Source of the DNA: an uncultured Collinsella sp.
Lineage (GTDB): Bacteria > Actinomycetota > Coriobacteriia > Coriobacteriales > Coriobacteriaceae
Assembly (NCBI GenBank): GCA_900548255.1
Contig: URKH01000043.1
Coordinates: 1 to 17,314 of the forward strand
Reading direction: 5' to 3'
DNA length: 17,314 nt
A program made the translations under genes and the position numbers. The first letter of the stretch is position 1, and each line of letters starts with the position of its first letter. A model generated the notes under the pieces. The model searched no databases. It was not told the DNA's origin and was given only the letters and a program-made list of their open reading frames with translations. Shown piece after piece: positions 6,527 to 14,550 of the stretch.

Positions 6527-6537
6527 CGCGGGGGAGA

Positions 6538-6575
6538 ACTACCACAAAGGGGGCAGGCGCCTTTGCGCCGGCCTC
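6538..6575. repeat. Decayed copy of the second repeat family
   Basis: ACCACAAAGG followed by GGGCAGGC and CCTTTGCGCC keeps the left arm and core of the second repeat family, but the right arm has lost its match (TGCGCC in place of TGTGGT). It starts 15 bases after the HAD stop codon. It can be read as a diverged remnant. Confidence 0.5.
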
Positions 6576-6933
6576 AGGCGATTTGGGCGAATTGATACCT
6601 AAAATCTGCGCGCAAATTCAAATATGGTCGTCAGAACATTACGCTTCTAACCACCGATGGGTTAAAGATATTCTCATCAGTTTGGTAGGGTGTTTCTCCC
6701 GGTAAATGACCTGCCGCTCATGGTCAATTATCGACCGTTCACAGGATGTTTGCTCTTGAGCAAAATGTTGTGCAAATAAATCTAATGCCATTAAAAAATA
6801 ATACGCAACTAAATTACCAGCAGAAACAAAAAATAGATAGCGAATAAACGAAGGCAAATCCGAGCAATTGTCAAGAGAATTAAGAACTTGCACAAAAATG
6901 TCGGTTTTGCTGCTCAGATGTTTAAACAATCGT
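6576..6933. other. AT-rich gene-free stretch before the pilus operon
   Basis: This stretch is visibly richer in A and T than anything else in the window, and I see no credible gene. A 96-codon frame on the - strand starts with TTG, lacks a ribosome-binding site and looks like chance. One near-perfect palindrome, TTTGCTCTTGAGCAAA (6749-6764), stands out. The composition suggests a regulatory region or foreign DNA, possibly bound by a nucleoid protein. Confidence 0.5.
6749..6764. promoter_or_regulatory. Dyad in the AT-rich region, candidate operator
   Basis: Seven-base arms TTTGCTC and GAGCAAA are separated by two bases. The site is about 170 bases upstream of the TATAAT at 6934 and is the strongest dyad in the AT-rich stretch. 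It fits a repressor or activator site, but nothing shows which protein binds. Confidence 0.3.
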
Positions 6934-6939
6934 TATAAT
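6919..6939 (+). promoter_or_regulatory. Probable promoter of the pilus operon with embedded palindrome
   Basis: A perfect -10 box, TATAAT, lies at 6934-6939. Just upstream is the perfect 10-base palindrome TGTTTAAACA (6919-6928), where a bound protein would cover the promoter spacer. The -35 region is poor (TGCTCA at 6911-6916), which suggests the promoter needs an activator. The start would be near 6946. A further dyad, GCGCAAT and ATTGCGC (6955-6973), lies in the transcribed leader. Confidence 0.5.
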
Positions 6940-7028
6940 TGCATCACTTAGCGAGCGCAATTACAGATTGCGCAGATACGTTTGATAGTGAAAGAGCAAG
7001 ATCGCGGTCTCTTGGGGAGGAGACATCG

Positions 7029-7235
7029 ATGAAAGCGAATTCAGAAAAAACTAAGCAGCGTAAAAAAGCGACGCGCCGTGTACTGGCAGGCGTTTTGTGC
7101 GGAGCCTCCGTGTTGAGCCTGGTACTGTCGCTCGTCATGCCTTCGATCTCGCAGGCCATTGCCAACGACGCCCAGGCAGCTTCTACCGAGGGAACTGTGA
7201 TGGGGGGGGTTCCTCAAGTGAGTCTACTGATGTAG
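7029..7235 (+). CDS. 68-residue signal-peptide ORF, the product made in the OFF frame
   Basis: In the sequence as given, translation from the real start yields only 68 residues: the signal peptide (1 to about 45), a short mature part and an out-of-frame tail, VPQVSLLM. It has a good ribosome-binding site and would be secreted as a peptide of roughly 23 residues. I regard it as the truncated form of the large adhesin, not as a separate gene. Confidence 0.6.
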   Translation: MKANSEKTKQRKKATRRVLAGVLCGASVLSLVLSLVMPSISQAIANDAQAASTEGTVMGGVPQVSLLM

Positions 7236-10200
7236 AAAACACCAACAACGGGGATACCGAAAACCAGAATAGTGTCGAGACCGAGGGCGACGAAGCTGGC
7301 GACGATGCCCAGCTTGGGGGACAGTCCGAGGAAGAGCAGCAGAACGAGGGCACAACGACTTCGGATGGTGAAACCGGTGTTACGGCTGCGGAAAACGAGC
7401 AGGCTGAAACGGCATCCGATGAGATGATAGATAGCGCGAGTATGCTGAAAGATAAGCTGGAGAATGCGAAAGGCACTGCCAACTTTCAGCTTACGAAAGA
7501 TATTGATACCAGCACGATAATTCAGCTCGGGCAAAAAGACAGCAAAATCACGCTGAATCTAAACGGCCATAAGATTAAGCATACGAGTTCAAATCAGTCT
7601 CTGTTCAATATCACCGGCGGTGCGACGCTGACCGTCAAGGACGGCCAGCAAGCTGCCGCAAAAGAGATCCCGGCTAATCAAGAAAACAAATGTGGCAATC
7701 TCGCTTCAATGGAGTACGGCGATTCTAACATCCCGACCAAGCTTACCTATTACGTAACCGAATCGGTCGCAAGCGGAACCGTTACAAACGAAACTCTTAA
7801 AGCGTATGAGGCTGATATCAAGGGTGCCATTGTGGCTTGCAGCGATACCAAAGCTGCTGGGTTAAGGCTCGTCAACCTTTTCAATGGCGGCCACTTTAGT
7901 CTTGAAAGCGGCGTGCTCACGCAAAAGAAAGATGGCCAAATCGGCAACCTCATCTATGCCGAGAACGGCTCTACTGTCAACATGAGCGGCGGATACGTTT
8001 GCGGCGCTTTCGGCTCGGGTGACGGCGCGGGTATTATGGTATCCAACGAGAAAGGCGTCGCCTCGACCCTTAAACTGACTGGCGGCGTCATTGCCGGCAA
8101 CAGCGCTAATAGTGGCGGTGGTGTGTATGCCCGTTATTCCGAGGTCGCCATAACTAATGGCATAATCTCCGGTAATAGCACACTCGGCGCGGGACTCGGT
8201 GGCGGCATTATGGCCGTGGGCGGCATCGTGACCGTTTCTGGTGGCTATATCACGAATAATAGAATGGCTAAATTTTGCGGCCACGATGGCAACGGTGACC
8301 ATGGCGGCGCTGGGCTTGCTGCCAATAACGGCGCCCATGTCACCATTTCCGATGGCCAGATTACTGGCAACTATTCCGAGGAAGCTGGCGGTGGCGTTTA
8401 CGTTACCGATGTTGGTCGACAAGACTGGTCTCGCAAGGATACGGCTTGGCTCAACATTACGGGAGGAACAATTGCCTCTAATGTGAGCTTCCGATCTGAG
8501 GGCGCTGGTATCCGCGTTGGCCAGATGGTCGACGCGATGATTAACGGCACTCCAGACAGCAACGGCACTCCAGGCAGAAAAGTCTACATCACTAACAACT
8601 ACTGCATGTCTCGCTTTGACTGGGGCGGTGGCGGTATCTTCGTCCAGGGAAACTCAGACCAAGGCAAGGAATATACTGCTGGTAGGCTATTCATATATAA
8701 CTCGTACATTAGCGCCAATGAAGCTGGCGGCTACGGCGGTGGCGTTGCAGTCTGCCCGACGGGCAAGACGTTGGTAACGAACACTAAGGGCACGGCAATC
8801 TTTGGCAATAAGTCTGCTGGCGCTGAGTATGATAACGATGACCATAACAGTAAACCTTACGACAAAGATAACAATTCCGGCAATGACGTTACGCCCCATC
8901 TTTCAGGTGGTGGTAGTGGCAAGAATCAAGATAAAGATGCATACAGATCGAAGGTGTTTCGCGATAGGGGTCATGCCGATTTCTTCCTTGCGGCAGCGGC
9001 TGGCCATCAGGAACCGCTTGCGGCAGTAATCGGCAAGATGCTCGGCGACGGAGACGCCAAGTATTCTGGAAGCAAAGAATGCAGTGATACCAAAGAACTC
9101 AGTGAGCCTATCGATATCCCTGCCAATGGCGGCGTGAAGATTTATCGGAGCGTCGGTCTGTCTTCGGCTGTCACAGCTGGAAGTGCTGAAGCGAATAAAG
9201 CGCAGGAAGCTGCCGGAACTTTCATCACGGGCAACTATTCCTGGGACCATGGCGGCGGCATCATGTCGAATGGCGACTTGTACCTAGGCGTGCCTGCGGA
9301 TACGTACGTCTACCCGAGCCTTAAGCTCAAGGCGACCAAGAAGCTGGAAGGCCGCGACCTCAAAAAAGAGGAGTTCTCCTTTACGGTGTATCGCAAGAAT
9401 TCAGACAACCCTTTGGCTGGCACGACATTCAATCGCAACGTTTGCACCGAGGTTGGAACAGCAAAAAATGATGCAAGCGGCAATATCACGTTTGACCTTG
9501 GTGAACAGTTCGCAACGGGTGGCACGGGTAACGAAATTACATACTACTTGGTCGAAGATGCCGGCGATGATTCTGACATCACGTACGACTCCAGTGTGTA
9601 TGAGATTGTGGTACGGACCCAGGATAAGCCGACCAAGCTCATGACTGTTCCGAGTAAAAATAATCCGAACGAAGAGAAGGAACTTCTCATCCATAACTAC
9701 ACGATTACAGACGTCAACGGGACCAAGTACGAACTCGATAAGTCTGGGAAGTGGGTTAACAAAAAAACGTGTAGTGTCACGAAGAATGTCGACGGCTATT
9801 ATCAAATTATCTGTGAGGACGGTTCGGCGACTTTCACTAACGTATGTACCGCGTACGACTCGACTGGCGTTTGGATCCCTAAGGCGACCAAGGTCGTTAA
9901 GGGTGGCGAGATGAAGGAGTTCACGCTCGAGTTTGCGAATAACGCGGACTTCAAAGATGCCACGACGGTTAAGACCGACCCCAAGGGCGAGATTCTCACC
10001 ACTGCCGACGGCGGCAAGTCCCAGACCCTGAGCTTCGACAAGATCGAGTACAAACTCGATCAACTCAACAAACTTCCGACTGACTCCACTGGCCGCGGTG
10101 CAAGCAAGACCTTTACTTATTACGTTCGCGAGCAGCAGCCAGCCACGCCGTTTACGAACTATACGTACGACAAGTCGATTTATAAGATTACGGTCAACGC

Positions 10201-10474
10201 GACTGACGACTCTGACCACCATATCAACGTCAATGCGACCTACAAGCAGATTCAGGATCGCGACGGCAAGTCGGTGACCAACGGCTCGCCCCGCGAACTC
10301 ACCGACACCTCCACCCCCACCTTCACCAACATCTACTCCACCACATTGCCCCTTTCTGGTATGTCGGGCGTCACTCTGACGTACCTTGCCGGCGCGGCGG
10401 CGCTTTGCGCTGCTGCGGCCTGGATGCACATTCGTCGCAAGGCGAATGCGAAGGGAGGCGAGCGTCGTGAATAA
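7029..10474 (+). CDS. Giant LPLSG-anchored surface adhesin/pilus protein, out of frame at a G8 tract (phase-OFF)
   Basis: The ATG at 7029 follows GGGGAGGAG (7014-7022). The first frame encodes a basic N-terminus and a hydrophobic core ending near AIA (residue 45), a Sec signal peptide. At eight G residues (7202-7209) this frame runs to a stop at 7235, while the body continues in the -1 frame to 10474. Adding one G fuses them into 1148 residues. On that numbering there is an acidic linker (about 60-145), then a right-handed beta-helix-like region (about 285-600) with repeated GGxIxGN and GGGVY turns. Two streptococcal-type isopeptide pilin domains follow, each with a KATK lysine (about 768 and 952), a YYLVE or YYVRE glutamate and a closing FTN. 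The end has a LPLSG sorting signal (1107-1111), a membrane helix and a basic tail. It is probably a tip or side adhesin. The frame break could be phase variation or a sequencing error. Confidence 0.85.
7202..7209 (+). repeat. G8 homopolymer tract, candidate phase-variation switch
   Basis: Eight consecutive G residues lie in codons 58-61 of the adhesin reading frame, about 13 residues after the predicted signal-peptidase site. It is the longest mononucleotide run I see in the window. The frame upstream (signal peptide) and the frame downstream (adhesin body) differ by exactly one base. A tract of 9 or 6 would join them, while 8 gives a stop 26 bases later. Confidence 0.85.
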
Positions 10475-12137
10475 GAAAGTTTGCTCCTTCCCGATCTTGT
10501 TTGCGCTGCTCGCCCTCTTGATCGGCACCTGCGCGGTTGTGTTCCCCGCATCCGCGCAGGCCGCGCCGAGCGCGACCGGATCCATCACGGTGACAGGCAC
10601 CGTGGCGCGCAGCTACGACGCCTACCAGATCTTTGACGCCAACGTCGTCGATGACGACAACGACGCCAAGATCGCCACCGACCTTGTCTGGGCAAGCGAT
10701 GCCGTGCGCGACGCCGCGCTGCCTGTGTTGCACAGCGCCGGCATGCCCAATTCCCAGACCACCGCACAGGAAGCTGCCGAGTGGCTCAACACCGATTCCC
10801 GCCTTACGAGCGCGCTGAGCGCACAGCTCGCTCGTTCCCTCCAGAGCTCTGGCGCCGTGTCCGTGGCCCTTAACGCGGGCACGACGGCCGAGCTGCCCTG
10901 TGGCTACTGGCTCATCGTCGCCAAAGACGACGCCATCTCCCAAAACGAGGCCGGCACCGCGCCGATCATGGCCCTGGTTGGCGGCAGCGCCGTCACCGTC
11001 AAGCCCAAGGCCGCGACGCCCAAGGTCCAAAAGCACGTGCTGGAGGACAGCACCGCCGCATGGCAGAAGGCCGCCGACGCCACGGTCGCCGACGACCTGT
11101 ACTGGCGCCTCTCGGCCACGGTCCCGGCCGGGCTCACCGCCTACGACACCTATACGGTGCGGTTCGTCGACACCATGAGCGCGGGGCTCGACCCCTCCAA
11201 GGTGGCCGCGAGCATGCGTGTGTACGTGGCGGCGGGCGCGGACGGCGGCTTCGACGCCGTCTCGGCCGGCAAGGACGGACGCGCCGGCACCGAGCCCGCG
11301 AAGGGCTGGACCGACATCACGGCCCAGTGCGCCACCAAGGTAGCGGCTGACGGCAAGACCTTCACCGTGCGCACCGGCGACCTGATCGCCGCGCTCGGCG
11401 GGGCCGACGCCTTCACCGCGGGCGCTCGCGTGGTCGCCGTGTACAATGCGCCGCTCAGTAGCGCGTGCAACCACGGCATCGCGAAGGGCAACCCCAACGA
11501 GGTCTACCTGCGCTACCCGCGCTCTCCCTTTGCCGACCAGTCCGGCGACGCCGGCTTCACCCGCACGCCGAGCGACGACGCGTGCGCCTACACCTGGGAT
11601 CTCGCACTCACCAAGCGCGGCAGCGACGGCGACAAGCCGCTTGCCGGGGCGGTCCTGAGCATCGCCGACGACCGCGGCCGCACACTGGCGGCCGACGGCA
11701 CGTGGGATGCGGAGGGCAAGGCCACCGTCACCACGGGCGAGGACGGCCACGTGACCGTCTCGGGCGTGGACTCGGGCAAGCTGGAGGTCCGCGAGCTCAA
11801 GGCGCCCAAGGGCTACACCGCCTTTGAGGGCACGCGCTCCGTGATGGTCAAGGCCGAGGGTCTGGACGTCGACCAGGTGGCCGCCGCCAAGCCCAAGCTC
11901 ACCATCACGGCCGAGTCGCCCCTGCGCGCCGACAGCGCGGACGGGTCGACGGGCAGCCTGGAGGCGTCGCTCATCAACACGCCCACCGGCACACCCCCTA
12001 GCATTACCACCGGAGGCTTTATGCCCTCGACTGGCGATATGGCAATGTACGCCGCGGCCGCCGCAGCGGTCGCCGGAGCCGCGCTCGTCGTGGTCGCGCT
12101 CCTGGTCAAGCGGGGAGGCGGCAGCCATAAAGAGTAG
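10467..12137 (+). CDS. LPxTG-type accessory pilin with MPSTG sorting signal
   Basis: This 556-residue surface protein starts at a GTG 8 bases after AAGGGAGG (10451-10458). The start overlaps the adhesin stop by 8 bases, so the two are probably translationally coupled. A signal peptide (1-32, ending SAQA) leads into a pilin N-domain that ends with VTVKPK (176-181), in the place where backbone pilins carry the YPK lysine. A fimbrial isopeptide D2-type domain follows, with a block around YDTYTVRFVDTMSAGLDP. Next comes a SpaA/Cna-B-like domain with the E-box LEVRELKAPKGY (439-450, Glu443). The end has MPSTG (519-523), a hydrophobic segment and a basic tail. Met in place of Leu at the first sorting position is unusual. 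GC content is very high, unlike the adhesin. It could be an accessory or basal pilin; its layout is close to the backbone pilin that follows. Confidence 0.88.
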   Translation: MNKKVCSFPILFALLALLIGTCAVVFPASAQAAPSATGSITVTGTVARSYDAYQIFDANVVDDDNDAKIATDLVWASDAVRDAALPVLHSAGMPNSQTTAQEAAEWLNTDSRLTSALSAQLARSLQSSGAVSVALNAGTTAELPCGYWLIVAKDDAISQNEAGTAPIMALVGGSAVTVKPKAATPKVQKHVLEDSTAAWQKAADATVADDLYWRLSATVPAGLTAYDTYTVRFVDTMSAGLDPSKVAASMRVYVAAGADGGFDAVSAGKDGRAGTEPAKGWTDITAQCATKVAADGKTFTVRTGDLIAALGGADAFTAGARVVAVYNAPLSSACNHGIAKGNPNEVYLRYPRSPFADQSGDAGFTRTPSDDACAYTWDLALTKRGSDGDKPLAGAVLSIADDRGRTLAADGTWDAEGKATVTTGEDGHVTVSGVDSGKLEVRELKAPKGYTAFEGTRSVMVKAEGLDVDQVAAAKPKLTITAESPLRADSADGSTGSLEASLINTPTGTPPSITTGGFMPSTGDMAMYAAAAAAVAGAALVVVALLVKRGGGSHKE

Positions 12138-12245
12138 CTGGCAGCCCCACAGAGAGCGGGGCGAGACGTAGCGAAGTAGATGCTAAGACACAGACAGATG
12201 ATGACCGATCGAATGAGAATCAAACGGAAAACGGAGGAAAAGAAG
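12138..12245 (+). other. Spacer with weak hairpin before the backbone pilin
   Basis: Five-base arms GCCCC (12144-12148) and GGGGC (12158-12162) form a small hairpin 6 bases after the stop. There is no T-run and no clear promoter. It could be an RNA-processing or stabilising hairpin raising expression of the major pilin over its upstream partners, but this is speculative. Confidence 0.25.
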
Positions 12246-14039
12246 ATGAGCATGAGCAAGAACATCGCACGCCTGGCAGTAACCGCCGGCCTCACAGCAG
12301 CGCTGAGCTTCGGCGGCGTGATGGCGCCCGTGACCATGGCGTTTGCTGAGGGTACGGGGTCGACCGTCACGTTCGAGGACGCCGATTACGCTGCGTCCAC
12401 GACCTATAAGGGTATCCGGATCTTCAAGGCAAAGGTCACGACGACCGGTGGGAATACGACGGTGAGTAGCATCGAATGGGCCAGCTCCGATGCCCAAACT
12501 GCTGTCGTAAACGCCATCAAGAAAAAGGATGCATCCTACAAAAGCGAGAACGCACAGGATGCTGCCGATTGGCTTAGCACCAAATCTGAAGTTACCGGGA
12601 CCGATTCGAAGGTTGCTAGCGACAACGTTCTCAGTCTAATTGCCGATGGCCTGAAGAACAGCACCACCTGGAAGGTGACGAGCGAGGGCAGTGCATCCCT
12701 TTCCGGACTCGGCGCCGGCTACTGGCTCTTCCTCACCGCTACTCCCGGTAAGCCTGCTGACAAGTCGACCGATGTGTCCACCTCTCCCGTCTACGCCGTG
12801 ATCGACGGCGTGAACGCGACGACCGTTACGCCAAAGAAGGGCGTGCCTACTGTCGAGAAGAAGGTCCTCGACGATGCCGACGCCGCCGATGCCACCGACA
12901 TCAAGGGCTCCAACAAATGGAATGATGTCGCCGATTCCCAGATCGGCCAGGAAGTTAACTACAAGCTTACCGGCACGATCGCCAGCAACTACGCTACCTT
13001 TGGCACGTATGCTTACAAGTTCACCGACGGGCTTTCCAATGGCCTTGACTATGTCAAAGGCTCGGTTAAGGTGTACGCGCTGAACGGCGAGACTTACAGC
13101 GAGATTGAGTCGAGCAATTATACCGTGACGGATGCTGATGCTAGCAACAACAACACGCTGACGGTCGAGTTCAAGACCGGAGACGGCAAGAAGGGCCTCA
13201 AGGACGTCGCGAGCGTGACCGCCGACACCAAGATCGTTGTCTTCTACAAGGCAAAGCTCAACGGCAACGCCGTGATTGGCAATGCAACCGACGGCAACAA
13301 GGGCGGTAACCCCAACACCGTCAAGCTCGAGTACTCCAACAACCCGTATGCCGAGGGCACGGGCGAGACGATCGAGGATACCGTCGCCGACTTCGCGTTC
13401 AAGCTCAACCTCAACAAGGTCGACCAGGGCACCGAGAGGGGCCTTGCGGGCGCCGTCTTCACCATCCAGTCCGCTGATTCGAACACTCAAGACCAGTATA
13501 TCGCCTCGAAGGACGACCCCACCGCGGGCGTCGTCGCGGGCCAGCTCGTGACCGTTGCCGACGTCAACCACCTGCCTGACTACGTGACGTTCACGTCCGA
13601 CAAAGACGGCAAGATCCCCGTCTCCGGCCTCGACGCCGGCTCCTACAAGGTGACCGAGGTCAAGGCCCCCGGCGACTCCTACACCAAGGCCAAACCCTTC
13701 ACCTTCAAGATCACCCCGACGTATGACGCCGTGACCATGAAGGTGACGGAGCTTAAGGCGGAGGTTTCCGAGTACGACAAGGGCCGCAACGACATCGCCT
13801 TCGGTACGCTTGACGACACTGCCGGTGACAACAAACTGAACGGCACGGAAGGCGCCGGCACCAACGCCGCCACCGGTGAGATCACCATCAACGTCGGCAA
13901 TACCAAGTCCGTCGGCCTCCCGCTGACCGGTCTCAACGGTGTGACCTTCACTTGGATCGCTGGTGGCGCGGTGCTGTGCATCGGCGTGGCGCACCTCATC
14001 CGCAGCCGTAAGCAGGCCGAGGAGTCCGAGCAGGAGTAA
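12246..14039 (+). CDS. Major (backbone) pilin, fimbrial isopeptide type, LPLTG-anchored
   Basis: This 597-residue protein starts at an ATG 8 bases after GGAGG (12233-12237). It has a signal peptide ending AFA (about 34). An N-terminal domain (35-190) ends in VTPKKG (194-199), which sits where backbone pilins have the lysine that links to the next subunit; K197 or K198 is the candidate. A D2-type domain follows, with YATFGTYAYKFTDGLSNGLDYV, then a SpaA/Cna-B-like domain with the E-box SYKVTEVKAP (466-475, Glu471). The end has LPLTG (558-562), a membrane helix and a charged tail. In class C pili the sortase joins the Thr of this motif to the pilin lysine of the next subunit. Domain order makes it the best backbone candidate. 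It is last in the pilin operon, followed by a strong terminator. Confidence 0.9.
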   Translation: MSMSKNIARLAVTAGLTAALSFGGVMAPVTMAFAEGTGSTVTFEDADYAASTTYKGIRIFKAKVTTTGGNTTVSSIEWASSDAQTAVVNAIKKKDASYKSENAQDAADWLSTKSEVTGTDSKVASDNVLSLIADGLKNSTTWKVTSEGSASLSGLGAGYWLFLTATPGKPADKSTDVSTSPVYAVIDGVNATTVTPKKGVPTVEKKVLDDADAADATDIKGSNKWNDVADSQIGQEVNYKLTGTIASNYATFGTYAYKFTDGLSNGLDYVKGSVKVYALNGETYSEIESSNYTVTDADASNNNTLTVEFKTGDGKKGLKDVASVTADTKIVVFYKAKLNGNAVIGNATDGNKGGNPNTVKLEYSNNPYAEGTGETIEDTVADFAFKLNLNKVDQGTERGLAGAVFTIQSADSNTQDQYIASKDDPTAGVVAGQLVTVADVNHLPDYVTFTSDKDGKIPVSGLDAGSYKVTEVKAPGDSYTKAKPFTFKITPTYDAVTMKVTELKAEVSEYDKGRNDIAFGTLDDTAGDNKLNGTEGAGTNAATGEITINVGNTKSVGLPLTGLNGVTFTWIAGGAVLCIGVAHLIRSRKQAEESEQE

Positions 14040-14139
14040 CGCTCGCTCACCCATCCCTTTGGCAGGTGGGATGCGATGGCCATGAGACTTGCGGACACTT
14101 TTCTCGTCCATTGACGTTCTTGCTTTGCCATTCTCTTTT

Positions 14140-14178
14140 CGGGGCAGACTCCGCACTGGAGTCTGCCCCGTTCTTTTT
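14140..14178 (+). terminator. Strong intrinsic terminator of the pilin operon
   Basis: A perfect 13-base stem, CGGGGCAGACTCC (14140-14152) and GGAGTCTGCCCCG (14158-14170), with a 5-base loop GCACT is followed by TTCTTTTT. It lies 100 bases after the backbone pilin stop and separates the three surface-protein genes from the winged-helix gene. Confidence 0.9.
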
Positions 14179-14297
14179 GGGATAACGCAGTCAGCCTCCA
14201 TCGTCCGATGCGGGCACGCTCGTCATCGCGTTTCTTGACTCGTATGAGGTTCGGTTTAAGGTCCGTAGGCGCACGCGCGATACGGACGGTGGACGGC

Positions 14298-14318
14298 ATT
14301 TGCGCCGAAAGCGCAAAT
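14298..14318. repeat. Hairpin with GC-rich 8-base stem
   Basis: Arms ATTTGCGC (14298-14305) and GCGCAAAT (14311-14318) enclose CGAAA. It stands just before another, stronger hairpin at 14322-14349. There is no T-run on the + strand. Confidence 0.5.
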
Positions 14319-14321
14319 AAG

Positions 14322-14349
14322 AATGCCCGGGGGTCGGATCCCGGGCATT
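14322..14349. terminator. Hairpin, possible - strand or bidirectional terminator
   Basis: Ten-base arms AATGCCCGGG (14322-14331) and CCCGGGCATT (14340-14349) enclose 8 bases. Read on the - strand, the stem is followed by CTTATTT, a moderate T-run; on the + strand it is followed by TAACAAAAACT. No - strand gene is nearby to need it. The sequence has a superficial likeness to a tRNA T-arm, but no cloverleaf can be built. Confidence 0.4.
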
Positions 14350-14350
14350 T

Positions 14351-14512
14351 AACAAAAACTGAAAACTAGGCCGCCCGCGCTCCCAAACATTTACGCGGGG
14401 TGCGTCGTTTTCTATTGAGATTGTATCCCGAATCCCCCCGCCGATCCGGGATATTTTGAAAACTCAAATGTAGGCTTAGGCACGAACGGTATCTCTTTAA
14501 TTCCGAAAATTA
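14351..14512. other. Gene-free stretch with a third hairpin before the winged-helix gene
   Basis: No gene is visible. TATCCCG (14424-14430) and CGGGATA (14447-14453) form a 7-base stem followed by TTTTGAAAA. Beyond that the DNA turns AT-rich toward the promoter of the next gene. With the two preceding hairpins the 14298-14453 interval could encode a structured small RNA, but I recognise no known family. Confidence 0.35.
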
Positions 14513-14538
14513 TGTATAATTCCAATACAAACTGGAAT
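14499..14538 (+). promoter_or_regulatory. Promoter and putative operator of the winged-helix gene
   Basis: A -10 box TATAAT lies at 14515-14520, directly preceded by TG. No good -35 hexamer is visible. AATTCC occurs at 14499-14504 and again at 14518-14523, and ATTCCA (14519-14524) forms a dyad with TGGAAT (14533-14538) across the expected start site. Overlap with the promoter suggests repression, possibly by the gene's own product. Confidence 0.45.
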
Positions 14539-14550
14539 CGAACGAAAACA

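Noticed and set aside
6639..6929. A 96-codon open frame on the - strand in the AT-rich region
   Set aside because: It starts with TTG, has no ribosome-binding site, overlaps the putative pilus promoter palindrome and shows no recognisable domain; open frames by chance are not excluded in this stretch.
9761..9767. A7 run inside the adhesin gene as a second slippage site
   Set aside because: The frame is continuous on both sides and the run encodes ordinary Lys codons; nothing shows that it is used as a switch.
10371..12128. 585-codon open frame opposite the accessory pilin
   Set aside because: A shadow of a very GC-rich gene; the translation is rich in Gly, Ala, Arg and His, without motifs, and the + strand frame has a signal peptide and sorting signal.
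12636..14201. 521-codon open frame opposite the backbone pilin
   Set aside because: It reads through the operon terminator and lacks domain features, whereas the + strand frame is a clear pilin.
14322..14349. A tRNA-like T-arm
   Set aside because: The loop does not contain the TTCRA sequence and no acceptor, D or anticodon stems can be drawn around it.
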